NCBI RefSeq assembly: GCF_018100805.1
Contig: NZ_JAGJEA010000003.1
Coordinates: 1-64,000, forward strand
Direction: 5' to 3'
DNA: 64,000 nucleotides
Source of the DNA: Aquimarina sp. MMG016
GTDB lineage: Bacteria > Bacteroidota > Bacteroidia > Flavobacteriales > Flavobacteriaceae
Positions 25,738 to 34,611 of this stretch are shown here, piece after piece. Below the pieces are notes generated by a model. That model worked only from the letters and a program-made list of their open reading frames with translations. It was not told the DNA's origin and did not search any database. Each line of letters begins with the position of its first letter. Position 1 is the stretch's first letter. Both the position numbers and the translations under genes were made by a program.

Positions 25738-26436
25738 ATGAGCATTCATATCGAAGCCCAAAAAGGAGATATTGCAGAAACCGTTTTATTACCAGGAGAT
25801 CCTATGCGCGCCAAATGGATTGCAGAAACTTTTTTTGAAAACCCTCTCTGCTATAACGAAGTAAGAGGAATGTACGGCTATACAGGAACTTATAAAGGTA
25901 AACGCGTTTCTGTACAGGGAACCGGGATGGGTATCCCTTCATCATTAATATATTGCCACGAGTTGATCAATGATTATGGTGTTAAAAATCTAATTAGGGT
26001 AGGCTCTGCGGGATCTTATCAAAAAAACGTTAAGATTCGAGACATCGTGATCGCCATGGCTGCTTCTTCTACTTCGGGCATTAATAATTCTCGATTTATT
26101 AATTCAGATTATTCTCCTACGGCGGACTTCGAATTATTTATGAAAGCTGTAAAACACGCTGAAGAGCATCAAATCTCTATCAAAGCTGGCAATGTACTAT
26201 CATCAGACGAATTCTATGAAGATGATCCTGATGCATACAAGCATTGGGCAAAGTTTGGCGTACTCTGTGTAGAAATGGAAGCTGCAGGATTATACACGGT
26301 AGCCGCAAAGTTTAATGTAAAGGCTTTGGCTATTTTAACCATTTCAGATTCACTGGTTACTGGAGAAAGGACATCTTCTGCGGAAAGAGAAACTACCTTT
26401 GGTAAAATGATTGAGATTGCTCTGGGTACTTTATGA
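25738..26436 (+). CDS. deoD: purine nucleoside phosphorylase, DeoD type
   Basis: A 232-residue trimeric/hexameric PNP. Motifs: [19 protein letters not shown] near the N-terminus (phosphate site), RVGSAGSYQ (about 82-90), [12 protein letters not shown] (about 179-190, ribose binding) and [11 protein letters not shown] with the general acid aspartate. It phosphorolyses purine (deoxy)nucleosides. Terminal gene of the run; a hairpin follows. Confidence 0.95.
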   Translation: MSIHIEAQKGDIAETVLLPGDPMRAKWIAETFFENPLCYNEVRGMYGYTGTYKGKRVSVQGTGMGIPSSLIYCHELINDYGVKNLIRVGSAGSYQKNVKIRDIVIAMAASSTSGINNSRFINSDYSPTADFELFMKAVKHAEEHQISIKAGNVLSSDEFYEDDPDAYKHWAKFGVLCVEMEAAGLYTVAAKFNVKALAILTISDSLVTGERTSSAERETTFGKMIEIALGTL

Positions 26437-26465
26437 AAATCAAAAACTAATAATCAAAAAAATTG

Positions 26466-26493
26466 AGTTCCCTCTCCTTGGGGAGAAGGAACT
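26466..26493. terminator. hairpin terminator between deoD and a usp gene
   Basis: AGTTCC (26466-26471) pairs with GGAACT (26488-26493), and TCTCC with GGAGA inside. It lies between convergent genes and can end both. Confidence 0.6.
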
Positions 26494-26532
26494 ATAATTA
26501 TCTTATAAAAGTAGTTAGTAACCTAATTTACT

Positions 26533-27372
26533 TTATATTTTGAAAGTGATTACCGGTTTATTAGCGTGATTGGCAATATCTTCACCAATGCTTCCACTAA
26601 AGAAATGTGCTAGCCCTCTTCTCCCATGAGTAGGTATAGCTATAAGATCAGCATCTATTTCATTAGAATAATTAAATACTCCGCTCTCTACAGTATAATC
26701 ATTATAATAGACCACTCTATCGTGCATCCCCAGGTTTCCTGAATCTGCTTTGAACAAAAATTCTTTTACTCTCTCCTCCATTTGCTTTGTGTTTCTAAAT
26801 CTATCACCAGGTAGGTTTACATATAGCAAATGAACATTAGCATCAAAAACCTCAAATAATTTCATCGCATTATGATATGGACGAATATTTTCTATTTTAA
26901 AATCACAAGCAAAAACTACCTCTTTTATTTTAAAATCCTCAAGCTGATTTTTAATTACCAATACAGGAATATCAGACGTCCTTACTACCTTTTCGGTATT
27001 AGACCCTATAAAGACCTCCTCGATTAAACCGCTAACGCCGTGAGACCCCATTACTATAAGATCTATGTCGTGTTCATTCGCTACATCATTAATCTCACTG
27101 AAGATTTTATAATTCTGTACGGTTTCTGAGACTTTAATCCCTTTCAGATAGTCTTTATCCAAAAAGGTGCCGAATCGCTTCTCTGCTAGTTTCATATAAT
27201 AGAGCGCTTCTGCAGCCTCCTGGCCTTCATCTTTGGTTAATATTGATTCTGATAGTCCTAACATATGCAGTACTACAATTTCAGCATTTTGCTGCTTGGC
27301 TATTTTGGCAGCCGCCTGTAATGCATATTCCGAGTTTTCTGAAAAATCTACAGGTACAAGAATTTTTTTCAT
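26533..27372 (-). CDS. tandem universal stress protein (UspA family)
   Basis: A 279-residue protein with two Usp domains (1 to about 146, about 150-279). Domain 1 has the full ATP pattern GSHGVSGLIEEVFIGSNTE; domain 2 ends with a related IPTHGRRGLAHFFSGSIGE pattern, so both may bind nucleotide. It is transcribed from a shared operator at 27425 with the best-scoring -7 box of the window (TAATTTTG). Confidence 0.92.
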   Translation of the reverse strand: MKKILVPVDFSENSEYALQAAAKIAKQQNAEIVVLHMLGLSESILTKDEGQEAAEALYYMKLAEKRFGTFLDKDYLKGIKVSETVQNYKIFSEINDVANEHDIDLIVMGSHGVSGLIEEVFIGSNTEKVVRTSDIPVLVIKNQLEDFKIKEVVFACDFKIENIRPYHNAMKLFEVFDANVHLLYVNLPGDRFRNTKQMEERVKEFLFKADSGNLGMHDRVVYYNDYTVESGVFNYSNEIDADLIAIPTHGRRGLAHFFSGSIGEDIANHANKPVITFKI

Positions 27373-27424
27373 CGTTTTCTGTTTTTATACTACCAAAATT
27401 ATAGGATGGTATTCCTAATTCATA

Positions 27425-27436
27425 TGACAATTATCA
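27425..27436. promoter_or_regulatory. FNR/FixK-type site 9, divergent operator
   Basis: TGACAATTATCA. Minus strand: TAATTTTG at 27401-27394 (usp), 23 bp away. Plus strand: TATCTTTA at 27460-27467 (DUF2267), also 23 bp away. One palindrome can thus activate both genes from the same class II position. Confidence 0.88.
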
Positions 27437-27502
27437 TACTAATATTTCTCTTTAGACTATATCTTTATATATCAATCAATTACCCAATTAAACTTATTAA
27501 TC

Positions 27503-27952
27503 ATGGCACTTAACTTTAACCAATATGCGAAGGAAGCAAACACTTTTTTAAAGGAATATACTGAAGAATTGAACCTAAATGATCAACCGGAAAAAGCAGG
27601 GCGTATTCTTTCAGCCATTCTACATGGACTGCGTGAAATTATTTCTATTGAAGAATCTCTACAATTTATTGCACAACTACCTATGTTTTTAAAAGCGGTT
27701 TATGTAAATGGTTGGTCAAGTAAAACTAGAAAACCTAAAATAAAACATATGGAAGAATTCATTGACCTGGTAAGAAAGTTTGATGGGGTTACTTCGGTTT
27801 ACGATTTTGAATCTAACGAAATCGCGGAACATTACATCCATACTACATTTTTTCTACTAAGAAAATATGTGTCACCTGGAGAAATGGAAGATATCAGAGA
27901 TGAGTTGCCTAAGAATTTAAAAGATATGATCTATAACAAATTGTTTTTCTAA
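27503..27952 (+). CDS. DUF2267 family protein
   Basis: A 149-residue helical protein with two similar DUF2267 halves (about 5-70 and 80-145, e.g. AGRILSAILHGLREII). Function unknown. DUF2267 genes often lie among Usp and hypoxia genes in other bacteria. It is transcribed divergently from a usp gene using a shared operator. Confidence 0.82.
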   Translation: MALNFNQYAKEANTFLKEYTEELNLNDQPEKAGRILSAILHGLREIISIEESLQFIAQLPMFLKAVYVNGWSSKTRKPKIKHMEEFIDLVRKFDGVTSVYDFESNEIAEHYIHTTFFLLRKYVSPGEMEDIRDELPKNLKDMIYNKLFF

Positions 27953-28012
27953 AACATAATTTATAATATTATTTAATCTCTTCATCTATTAATTTATATT
28001 ATAATCTAGTCT

Positions 28013-28552
28013 TTATTCGGATTCCAACATTGGATTTAATTTATCTACTATTTGTTTTATAAAAGATGTGGTTTTTGTGAGGTCCGATTCGCCTGCCAGT
28101 GCATCTATACTTTCCATATCATACATAATATCTATCTGTTTTATGGAATAAGAACCTTGTCCAGAGGTAGTCAAAACTACCATTCTATTGTGATAATCTA
28201 ACGTTTCTTCTATGAACTTTTTAACTACCACAGGTGGTTTCCAGTTTTCCCAGGTATGCATGATTACAATGGAAGTATAGTCATCAGGATTTACATCATT
28301 TAAAGAAGAAACATCAATCACTTTAATAAATATAGAATCTGATCTATAATGGTTTACTATACCTTCGGTAATAACATCTTTGAACTCGCTTCCTTGGGTA
28401 GCAATCAATAATTTACGATCCAGATTTGGAGCATTTACTTGATATGCCTCAACTACCCCCATCGAAAATTCATATTTATACCAGGTAGCCACCACAGTTA
28501 ATAAAATAATGACTGATAAAAAGACTAAGATTATTTTTACGGTACGGTTCAT
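28013..28552 (-). CDS. membrane-anchored flavodoxin-like protein
   Basis: A 179-residue protein: one N-terminal membrane helix (about 6-24), then an alpha/beta domain that follows the flavodoxin pattern (LLIATQGSEFKD, a T/S-rich first loop; IVIMHTWENW; VVLTTSGQGSY). Similar in plan to the protein encoded at 42389-42991. Whether it binds FMN is unclear because the phosphate loop is poorly conserved. It has its own FNR-type site. Confidence 0.55.
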   Translation of the reverse strand: MNRTVKIILVFLSVIILLTVVATWYKYEFSMGVVEAYQVNAPNLDRKLLIATQGSEFKDVITEGIVNHYRSDSIFIKVIDVSSLNDVNPDDYTSIVIMHTWENWKPPVVVKKFIEETLDYHNRMVVLTTSGQGSYSIKQIDIMYDMESIDALAGESDLTKTTSFIKQIVDKLNPMLESE

Positions 28553-28598
28553 TTTAGTTTATTTTACTAAATATATTGAACTCTTCTGCAGAAAAAAA

Positions 28599-28610
28599 TG
28601 ACAACTGTCA
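28599..28610 (-). promoter_or_regulatory. FNR/FixK-type site 10
   Basis: TGACAACTGTCA, a perfect palindrome except the central pair. The minus-strand box TATATTTA (28575-28568) is 23 bp away, before the gene starting at 28552. Confidence 0.78.
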
Positions 28611-28626
28611 GCAATACAACCTTGTT

Positions 28627-29646
28627 TTAAAGTGAAAAACCAGTGGTAGATGATAAGATTCGTCTAAGTTCATCAGTAGTATTAGGATCAATTAGATTTA
28701 GGGCTTTTACTTTGCATAACTCTTCTACCATCTTTCTTCCTGCAAGTGTGTTTGTAGATATTCCGGTAACTATATCAGGAACAATATCAAACGCTTTCAT
28801 AAGCCCATGCACTGCATATGGATCTGAAGCACTAAGAATGACACATTTAATTTGCTTTCTTATTGCATTAATAGCAATATCTCCATTATAAGGCTCCAGA
28901 GGTGATGCTCCTATTTCTATAACTCCTATATCAGCCTTTTCCATTTCGATTTTACTTAGTAATTGTCGTAGCTTTTGCTGATATTTTTCTCTGGGATAAA
29001 TTGAGGAGGGTAATCCTACATCCACAAAATCCATGACAGCATCTGCCCCAACATCTTTCATAGCCAAAATATCTTTATAGCGTCCTGCCCCTGTAAGCTT
29101 AGCTCCTACAACCTTTAATCCAATATGTTTTAAAAGGTTAGTCACTATTCTTGCCGAAGTAGTTTTACCAGCAGACATAGAAGTCCCTACAAAAAGAACA
29201 ACAGGAGTTTTAAAGGGAATCTCCTTCACAGGTTCCATAAAACTATCCATGGTCAATTTTGTTTCTCCCCTAAACGCATGTGCCACGTATACTATCTTCA
29301 TCATATTAGGAATAAATACAGACTTTGAAGTCATTTTACCCAATAATCCCGCCCCTGTAAGCACGTCCATAGTAAGGTCTTCTCCTACCTCTCTCCAGGT
29401 TCCCGTGGCTTCTAAAGTTGCAAAACGCTCTCCTAATGCACCCACAATTGATTCTCCTCCAATAATCCCTCGCATTCTTCCATTCGGGAGTTCTAAACTT
29501 AGTGTATTACTACCAGCATCCAAAATCTTACCAATAATATAATCTCCGGTTCCCCACTGTTCTTTGGGTAATTGCCTTAACACAAAATCTTTCTCTGCCA
29601 GATCAGAAATTCTGGTTAATGAAGTATAGATATATCGATAATTCAT
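28627..29646 (-). CDS. DUF1611 P-loop protein (DgcN-like)
   Basis: A 339-residue protein with an N-terminal Rossmann-like DUF1611_N part (about 1-130) and a C-terminal P-loop domain with Walker A GTSMSAGKTTSA (about 151-162). The family includes DgcN, described as a D-glutamate N-acetyltransferase. The M20 amidase gene lies 3 bp upstream, so the substrate could be an N-acylated amino acid; this is inference. Last gene of the operon driven from 31470. Confidence 0.75.
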   Translation of the reverse strand: MNYRYIYTSLTRISDLAEKDFVLRQLPKEQWGTGDYIIGKILDAGSNTLSLELPNGRMRGIIGGESIVGALGERFATLEATGTWREVGEDLTMDVLTGAGLLGKMTSKSVFIPNMMKIVYVAHAFRGETKLTMDSFMEPVKEIPFKTPVVLFVGTSMSAGKTTSARIVTNLLKHIGLKVVGAKLTGAGRYKDILAMKDVGADAVMDFVDVGLPSSIYPREKYQQKLRQLLSKIEMEKADIGVIEIGASPLEPYNGDIAINAIRKQIKCVILSASDPYAVHGLMKAFDIVPDIVTGISTNTLAGRKMVEELCKVKALNLIDPNTTDELRRILSSTTGFSL

Positions 29647-29649
29647 AAC

Positions 29650-30819
29650 TTAACAATTTAATGGTTCATGTAATAATAATAAGGTGAGTAGACTTGTCCT
29701 TTCTACCAATTTATGGTATAAAATGTATTCGTGTTCTGCGTGTGCTCCATCACCCGGAGTTCCTAAGCCATCTAATGTAGCAGTAAACTTACTTGTGGTA
29801 TTGGCATCAGAACCTCCTCCTGCGATTGCTTGTTCCAGGTCAAGATCAATCAACTTCCCCAGTTTATGAGCTTCATTCCACAATTCTTGATTACGTATCG
29901 TTCTTTCCATAGGTGGTCTTCCTATAGCTCCTTCTATTTTTAACTCCACATCGGGGAGATTAGGCTTAAGTCCTTTAATTTTTCTGGTAATGTATGCCCC
30001 ATCAGCTTCAGTTAATACCCTAACATCCACTACTGCTTTGCTTTCTGGAGCTACTACATTTGGAGAAATACCTCCTTCAATCATTCCGATATTTACTGTA
30101 ATGCCTTTTTGGATATCATTCATAGTATACAATTGTTGAACCTGATGAGATAGTTCCACAATTGCATTGATTCCTTTAGTAGGATCTAACCCAGCATGGG
30201 CAGCTTTGCCTTTTACCGTAACAGTAAAGCGCCCAACTCCTTTTCTGGCGGTTTTTAATTTTCCTTCTAAGCCTAAAGGAGGTTCAAGGACATATGCTCT
30301 ATTAGCAATTCTAGCTAATCGCCTTATTGCATTGGTGGATTCTCTACTACCGATTTCTTCATCAGAATTGATAATAATTATGGGGGTAACCTGTAATGAT
30401 AGTGACAACTCTTTGATAGTACTTAAAGCAAAAATCATCTGTGTCAAACCTACCTTCATATCATAAATACCAGGGCCTTTTAAAGTATTATTACTATCTA
30501 TAATTGGCATTTGATGTATAGTATCTATTGGCCAAACCGTATCACAATGACCAATTACTAATTGTATAGGCAGTTGCGGTTCTCTTCTTATTGGTCTGGC
30601 ATACAAATAACCACCTGTTGTGTTACCAGGAACATGTAAAGTATAGTATCCAATAGTTTCAAACTTTGTTTTTATAAAATCAAAAATTTGATATTGTGAA
30701 ATAATCGAATGTGAAGGAGATTCAATAGTAACTAGTTCTTTTAGAAATCGCAACATTTCGTTTTTACATGATTCAAGATGTTTTTCTATTTTTCTAGCTA
30801 TGTCCTCTATCTTCATCAT
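29650..30819 (-). CDS. M20-family metallopeptidase (carboxypeptidase G2-like)
   Basis: A 389-residue cytosolic di-zinc hydrolase. Metal and catalytic residues: H in IGHCDTVWP (about 92), D in GIYDMKVGL (about 118), the E-E pair in NSDEEIGSRES (about 151-152), and the C-terminal AHAEHEYI histidine (about 370). The lid domain spans about 195-300 (GKAAHAGLDP). It removes C-terminal or N-acyl groups from amino acids. It overlaps the flavin reductase gene by 4 bp. Confidence 0.88.
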   Translation of the reverse strand: MMKIEDIARKIEKHLESCKNEMLRFLKELVTIESPSHSIISQYQIFDFIKTKFETIGYYTLHVPGNTTGGYLYARPIRREPQLPIQLVIGHCDTVWPIDTIHQMPIIDSNNTLKGPGIYDMKVGLTQMIFALSTIKELSLSLQVTPIIIINSDEEIGSRESTNAIRRLARIANRAYVLEPPLGLEGKLKTARKGVGRFTVTVKGKAAHAGLDPTKGINAIVELSHQVQQLYTMNDIQKGITVNIGMIEGGISPNVVAPESKAVVDVRVLTEADGAYITRKIKGLKPNLPDVELKIEGAIGRPPMERTIRNQELWNEAHKLGKLIDLDLEQAIAGGGSDANTTSKFTATLDGLGTPGDGAHAEHEYILYHKLVERTSLLTLLLLHEPLNC

Positions 30820-31424
30820 CTTGTAAAGTTCTTTGGAAATGGAAAATTGAATGTTTCGGATATTGTAGCAAAACGCCCATCCGCTAAATAAGCTAGTAAG
30901 GGATGCTTAGATAATTGTTCTTGCTCATCTTTTTCGGAAACCTTTATATAATCAGGATGCACGGCTGCAGCGCAAATTTTTCCTGCGATCATACTATTAT
31001 CATCAAACCCATCAATAATTTTGAATAATTTACATTCCAGATATACGTATGAGTCCTTAACCAATAATGCATCAATAGTATTGGCTTTTATGGTAGGCAG
31101 CACATGAATAATCTGTTCCGATTTAGATATGTATTTATTTCTAGGGGAAGCACTTATAGAAGCTAACACTACTTGGTTTGATAATGGAAAACTTACCGAA
31201 AACTCCTTATGTTCTAGAACATTATGATAAGTTGAATGCCTGGGAGTACAGACAAAACCAAAGTAATTGTTGAAACCCATAGGCATCGCCAGATGTTTAG
31301 GAGCCATATCATATCCTTTCTCTTCTTTGGTTCCGATGATTACTAAAGGAGCTATAGTGAAGAATCTACTCCAAATAGATGTTGAAACATCTAACTGCAC
31401 AAAATCCTTTGTTTTACTTTCCAT
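30816..31424 (-). CDS. flavin reductase-like/FMN-binding split-barrel protein
   Basis: A 202-residue flavin-reductase-domain protein: the segments SIWSRFFTIAPLVIIGTKEEKGYDMAPKH and CTPRHSTYHNVLEHKEFSVSFP contain the FMN-contact positions. The start is placed at ATG 31424. The alternative GTG at 31463 lies upstream of the predicted transcript start, because the -7 box is at 31446-31439. First gene of an operon with an M20 peptidase and a DUF1611 protein. It could supply reduced flavin or act as a small oxidoreductase. Confidence 0.8.
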   Translation of the reverse strand: MESKTKDFVQLDVSTSIWSRFFTIAPLVIIGTKEEKGYDMAPKHLAMPMGFNNYFGFVCTPRHSTYHNVLEHKEFSVSFPLSNQVVLASISASPRNKYISKSEQIIHVLPTIKANTIDALLVKDSYVYLECKLFKIIDGFDDNSMIAGKICAAAVHPDYIKVSEKDEQEQLSKHPLLAYLADGRFATISETFNFPFPKNFTR

Positions 31425-31469
31425 TTTTATAGTTTCCAAAAAGTTACAAAAGGAATATTGCACAAAAAC

Positions 31470-31481
31470 TGATATTGATCA
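31470..31481 (-). promoter_or_regulatory. FNR/FixK-type site 11
   Basis: TGATATTGATCA, extended to arms of 7 bp (AACTGAT/ATCAGTT). The minus-strand box TAACTTTT (31446-31439) is 23 bp away. The 300-bp stretch to 31732 holds only this and site 12. Confidence 0.8.
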
Positions 31482-31662
31482 GTTGAAGATTTTAGTTATA
31501 CCACTTTTTTAATAAATGAGCCTTTTGATCTTTTTGTCAATGAAATCGTGGTATTCATATTTTGGTCTTAAAATTATCCTTGCTTTTAATTTAGATTGTA
31601 TTTCTAACCTCTAACAGTCTGAGCTATCAAGTTTAGAATTCGATTAAAATACTTGTAAATAC

Positions 31663-31674
31663 TGACCAATATCA
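31663..31674 (+). promoter_or_regulatory. FNR/FixK-type site 12
   Basis: TGACCAATATCA. The box TACCTTAA (31698-31705) is 23 bp downstream, ahead of the four-gene unit from 31733. Confidence 0.75.
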
Positions 31675-31732
31675 TTTTATAAAACACTGACTATTAATAC
31701 CTTAATTCTTACAACCAAAAACCTCTCATAAA

Positions 31733-32914
31733 ATGAAAACTATAATATTATTCCTTGTATTACTGTTTCCTATTCTCACCATAGCCCAATTTCAGGCAGA
31801 TGAAGAGATTATAGTAACTGAGACACAAAATGACGACCTATATCTTACTGGAGAAAAGGTAAAACTAGATGCCAAAGTATACGGTGATGTAGTTAGCGCA
31901 GGTGGGAAAATTAGGATAATGGATTCTATTAGCCAGGATTTAATATGTGCAGGCGGAGAAATCGACATAAGAGGTTATGTAGCAGATGATATTCGCACTG
32001 CAGGAGGTGAACTTACCATTGACAGCCAAGTAGGAGACGACCTGATAGTTGTGGGAGGTGAAATACTGATAACAGATGACACGATCATCAATGGTAATCT
32101 GATTTCCTGTGGGGGTGATTTAGATATTGATGGCGACGTAAGAGGCTTAGCCAAAGTCTGCGGTGGTGATATTACACTAAACGGAAAAATTGCAAAACAA
32201 GCCTCTTTCTATGGTGGTAAGGTAATCATTAACGGAGAAATTAGAGGTAAATCCAAAATTGTGGCAGAAACTATTGAAATTGGTGATGATGCAAAATTCT
32301 ATGACGATGTAGAATATTGGACTGAAGATGGAGAGGTAGATTTTAAGAATTCGCTAATTAATGCTTCGGCAGTAATTAATGAAGATCTGGCTAGAGAGCA
32401 ATATCAGGTTTCCTGGGGATTTTTCGGAGCAGCAGCGTTGAGTTTTTGGTTCTTCTATATATTATCCGTTTTTCTCGTATTACTCATTCTCAACTTACTT
32501 TTTAAGAATTTATTCTCCAAAGCTGTTGCGTATCTAGATAAAGAAGTATTGAAAAGCCTGGGATATGGTATGGCTTATCTTATCGGAATTCCACTAGTAA
32601 TAATCATAACTTTTATTATTCTAATTGGGATTCCAATAGGGTTATTATTGACTTCTCTATATCTGTTCAGTTTATTGTTTGGACATCTGGTCGTAGCCCT
32701 ACTAATTGTTCATTACTTGGACAAAAGAAATGATAAACCCTGGAACTTCTGGACAGTAGTGTTATTGGCACTTGCCATAGCAATGGTAATTCGTTTAATC
32801 ACCTTTATACCAATTCTGGGAGGAATTATTTCTCTACTGATTATAGCCATTGCTTACGGAGCATTAACTATTACATTATTAAAATATAAAACTTCTCTAC
32901 AACTAAGTACTTAA
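31733..32914 (+). CDS. bactofilin-like repeat domain with a C-terminal membrane domain
   Basis: A 393-residue protein. Signal peptide (1-19), then about 180 residues of short beta-solenoid repeats around the pattern GGxxxIxGxVxxDxxxxGG (e.g. VSAGGKIRIMD, ICAGGEIDIRG, RTAGGELTIDS, IVVGGEILITD), as in polymer-forming bactofilins. The C-terminus (about 232-385) has four to five membrane helices. The repeats should lie outside the cytoplasmic membrane. Family members are usually annotated as polymer-forming cytoskeletal proteins; the function is unknown. First gene of a unit with a hydrolase and a phosphoribosyltransferase. Confidence 0.72.
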   Translation: MKTIILFLVLLFPILTIAQFQADEEIIVTETQNDDLYLTGEKVKLDAKVYGDVVSAGGKIRIMDSISQDLICAGGEIDIRGYVADDIRTAGGELTIDSQVGDDLIVVGGEILITDDTIINGNLISCGGDLDIDGDVRGLAKVCGGDITLNGKIAKQASFYGGKVIINGEIRGKSKIVAETIEIGDDAKFYDDVEYWTEDGEVDFKNSLINASAVINEDLAREQYQVSWGFFGAAALSFWFFYILSVFLVLLILNLLFKNLFSKAVAYLDKEVLKSLGYGMAYLIGIPLVIIITFIILIGIPIGLLLTSLYLFSLLFGHLVVALLIVHYLDKRNDKPWNFWTVVLLALAIAMVIRLITFIPILGGIISLLIIAIAYGALTITLLKYKTSLQLST

Positions 32915-32920
32915 AAAAAG

Positions 32921-33574
32921 ATGATACTAGATAAAAAATACGAATCCATTTCCATACAACTGGACGATATAAGTTTACAAGGCAACCTTGTGATTCCTGA
33001 AAATGTTACCGGAATTGTAATTTTTTCTCACGGAAGCGGAAGCAGTAGACTAAGCCCCAGAAACAACTTTGTTGCTAGGTCATTACAACAAAGTGGATTG
33101 GCTACATTGCTATTTGACCTTTTAACAGAAAAAGAAGACCTCATTTACGAAAACCGGTTTGATATAGATCTGCTAACACAGAGGTTGATTGCTGTAACAA
33201 ATTGGATCAAAAATCATCCTGATACCAAAGCATTGTCTATTTGCTATTTTGGAGCCAGTACAGGCGCTGCATCAGCACTAAGAGCTGCAGCTTTTTTTGG
33301 AAACGAGGTAAAAGCAATAGTCTCTAGAGGTGGACGTCCCGATCTGGCTATGAAAAAATTACACAAGGTGACAGCCAATACCTTATTGATTGTTGGGGGA
33401 TGGGATGGCACTGTGATCCAACTGAATGAGAAGGCATATCAAAAATTACAATGCGAACGCAAGTTAGAGATTGTACCTGAGGCTTCACATCTCTTTGAAG
33501 AACCAGGGAAACTGGAACAGGTGGCACAAATATCAGCCAATTGGTTTGTAAATAAGTTAAACTCTGCGATCTAA
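32921..33574 (+). CDS. alpha/beta hydrolase (dienelactone hydrolase-like)
   Basis: A 217-residue hydrolase. The nucleophile elbow is GASTG (about 112-116), the oxyanion segment SHGSGSSRLSPRN is at about 34-46, the acid lies in GGWDGTVIQ (about 164) and the catalytic His in PEASHLFEEPG (about 191). Start 6 bp after the preceding gene; its stop overlaps the start of the next by 1 bp. The pair hydrolase plus phosphoribosyltransferase-type protein is a frequent module in stress islands. Confidence 0.85.
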   Translation: MILDKKYESISIQLDDISLQGNLVIPENVTGIVIFSHGSGSSRLSPRNNFVARSLQQSGLATLLFDLLTEKEDLIYENRFDIDLLTQRLIAVTNWIKNHPDTKALSICYFGASTGAASALRAAAFFGNEVKAIVSRGGRPDLAMKKLHKVTANTLLIVGGWDGTVIQLNEKAYQKLQCERKLEIVPEASHLFEEPGKLEQVAQISANWFVNKLNSAI

Positions 33575-34215
33575 TGACTATGTTTAAAGACAGAACTGAT
33601 GCGGGTATACAGTTAGCAGAAAAACTGATCCATTTTAAAGATTATGACACAGTAGTTATTGCTATTCCCAGAGGTGGTTTGCCTTTGGCAGCTATTGTTG
33701 CCAAAACCTTAGAAGCACCACTGGATGTAGCACTTACTAAAAAAATTGGTCATCCACATAACAAGGAATATGCAATTGGGGCGATCAGCCTAGATAGTAG
33801 AATCTTGAGCAGTCCGATAGAAGCTTCTGAAGCCTATATAGAAAAAGAAACTAATAGAATACGTCATGTATTAAGCAAACGTAGGGATCAATATTATAAA
33901 AATTCTGAACCCCAGGACGTAAAAGGCAAAACCGTGATCATTATTGATGACGGTATAGCTACAGGAAATACTATCCTTGCCACCATAGAACTAGTATATA
34001 AAAAAGACCCTTCGCGAATTGTGGTTGCTATTCCTGTTGCTCCTCCTTCAGCTTTAGAAAAGTTAAATATTTCCCCATATGTGGATGAAGTGGTGTATCT
34101 AGAAGCACCTTATAATTTTCAAGCTGTAGGGCAATTTTATGACCAATTTCATACGGTAACTGATGAGATGGCGATACGTATTTTAGAAGAATGCAATCAA
34201 AATTTAGCTGATTAA
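33574..34215 (+). CDS. phosphoribosyltransferase-domain protein
   Basis: A 213-residue protein with a PRTase fold. The PRPP loop VIIIDDGIATGNTILATIE lies at about 124-142 and the pyrophosphate loop AIPRGGLPLAA at about 30-40; no base-specific hood is recognised. Proteins of this type are common beside dienelactone hydrolase-like genes in stress operons and their substrate is unknown. Translationally coupled with the hydrolase. Confidence 0.85.
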   Translation: MTMFKDRTDAGIQLAEKLIHFKDYDTVVIAIPRGGLPLAAIVAKTLEAPLDVALTKKIGHPHNKEYAIGAISLDSRILSSPIEASEAYIEKETNRIRHVLSKRRDQYYKNSEPQDVKGKTVIIIDDGIATGNTILATIELVYKKDPSRIVVAIPVAPPSALEKLNISPYVDEVVYLEAPYNFQAVGQFYDQFHTVTDEMAIRILEECNQNLAD

Positions 34216-34239
34216 TATTTTAGTTAGTATTTTTAATTT

Positions 34240-34512
34240 ATGTTAAAACACTATAACATTAAGGCTACAGGAAAAGTCCAAGGCGTATGGTATCGTCAAA
34301 GTACTCTCCAAAAAGCCACTGAATTAAATCTAAAAGGATTCGTAAAAAATGTACCTGACGGAAGTGTATATATCGAAGCAGAAGGAACCGAAGACCAACT
34401 CCAAAATCTATTAGATTGGTGTAAAGAAGGGCCTCAATTCGCAATGGTGCAAGACGTTTCTTTTAAAGAAGATAAAATCAAGAGCTTTACTGATTTCGAA
34501 ATTCTGTATTAA
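34240..34512 (+). CDS. acyP: acylphosphatase
   Basis: A 90-residue acylphosphatase. The catalytic pattern GKVQGVWYRQST (about 11-22) carries the phosphate-binding loop and arginine, and the catalytic asparagine is in GFVKNVPDGSVYIEAEG (about 36). It hydrolyses acyl phosphates such as acetyl phosphate or 1,3-bisphosphoglycerate. In the unit from 31733. Confidence 0.93.
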   Translation: MLKHYNIKATGKVQGVWYRQSTLQKATELNLKGFVKNVPDGSVYIEAEGTEDQLQNLLDWCKEGPQFAMVQDVSFKEDKIKSFTDFEILY

Positions 34513-34541
34513 GTAACTATCTATTGACTCATATTTCTATA

Positions 34542-34553
34542 TGACATTTCTCA
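34542..34553 (+). promoter_or_regulatory. FNR/FixK-type site 13 (one mismatch)
   Basis: TGACATTTCTCA departs from RTCA by one base, but the box TATTTTTA at 34577-34584 lies at the standard 23 bp, before the gene starting at 34612. Confidence 0.6.
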
Positions 34554-34611
34554 TAGTATAGCATTGCTACAGGTGGTATTTTTAAGATTATAATTCTTAA
34601 AACATATAGCA

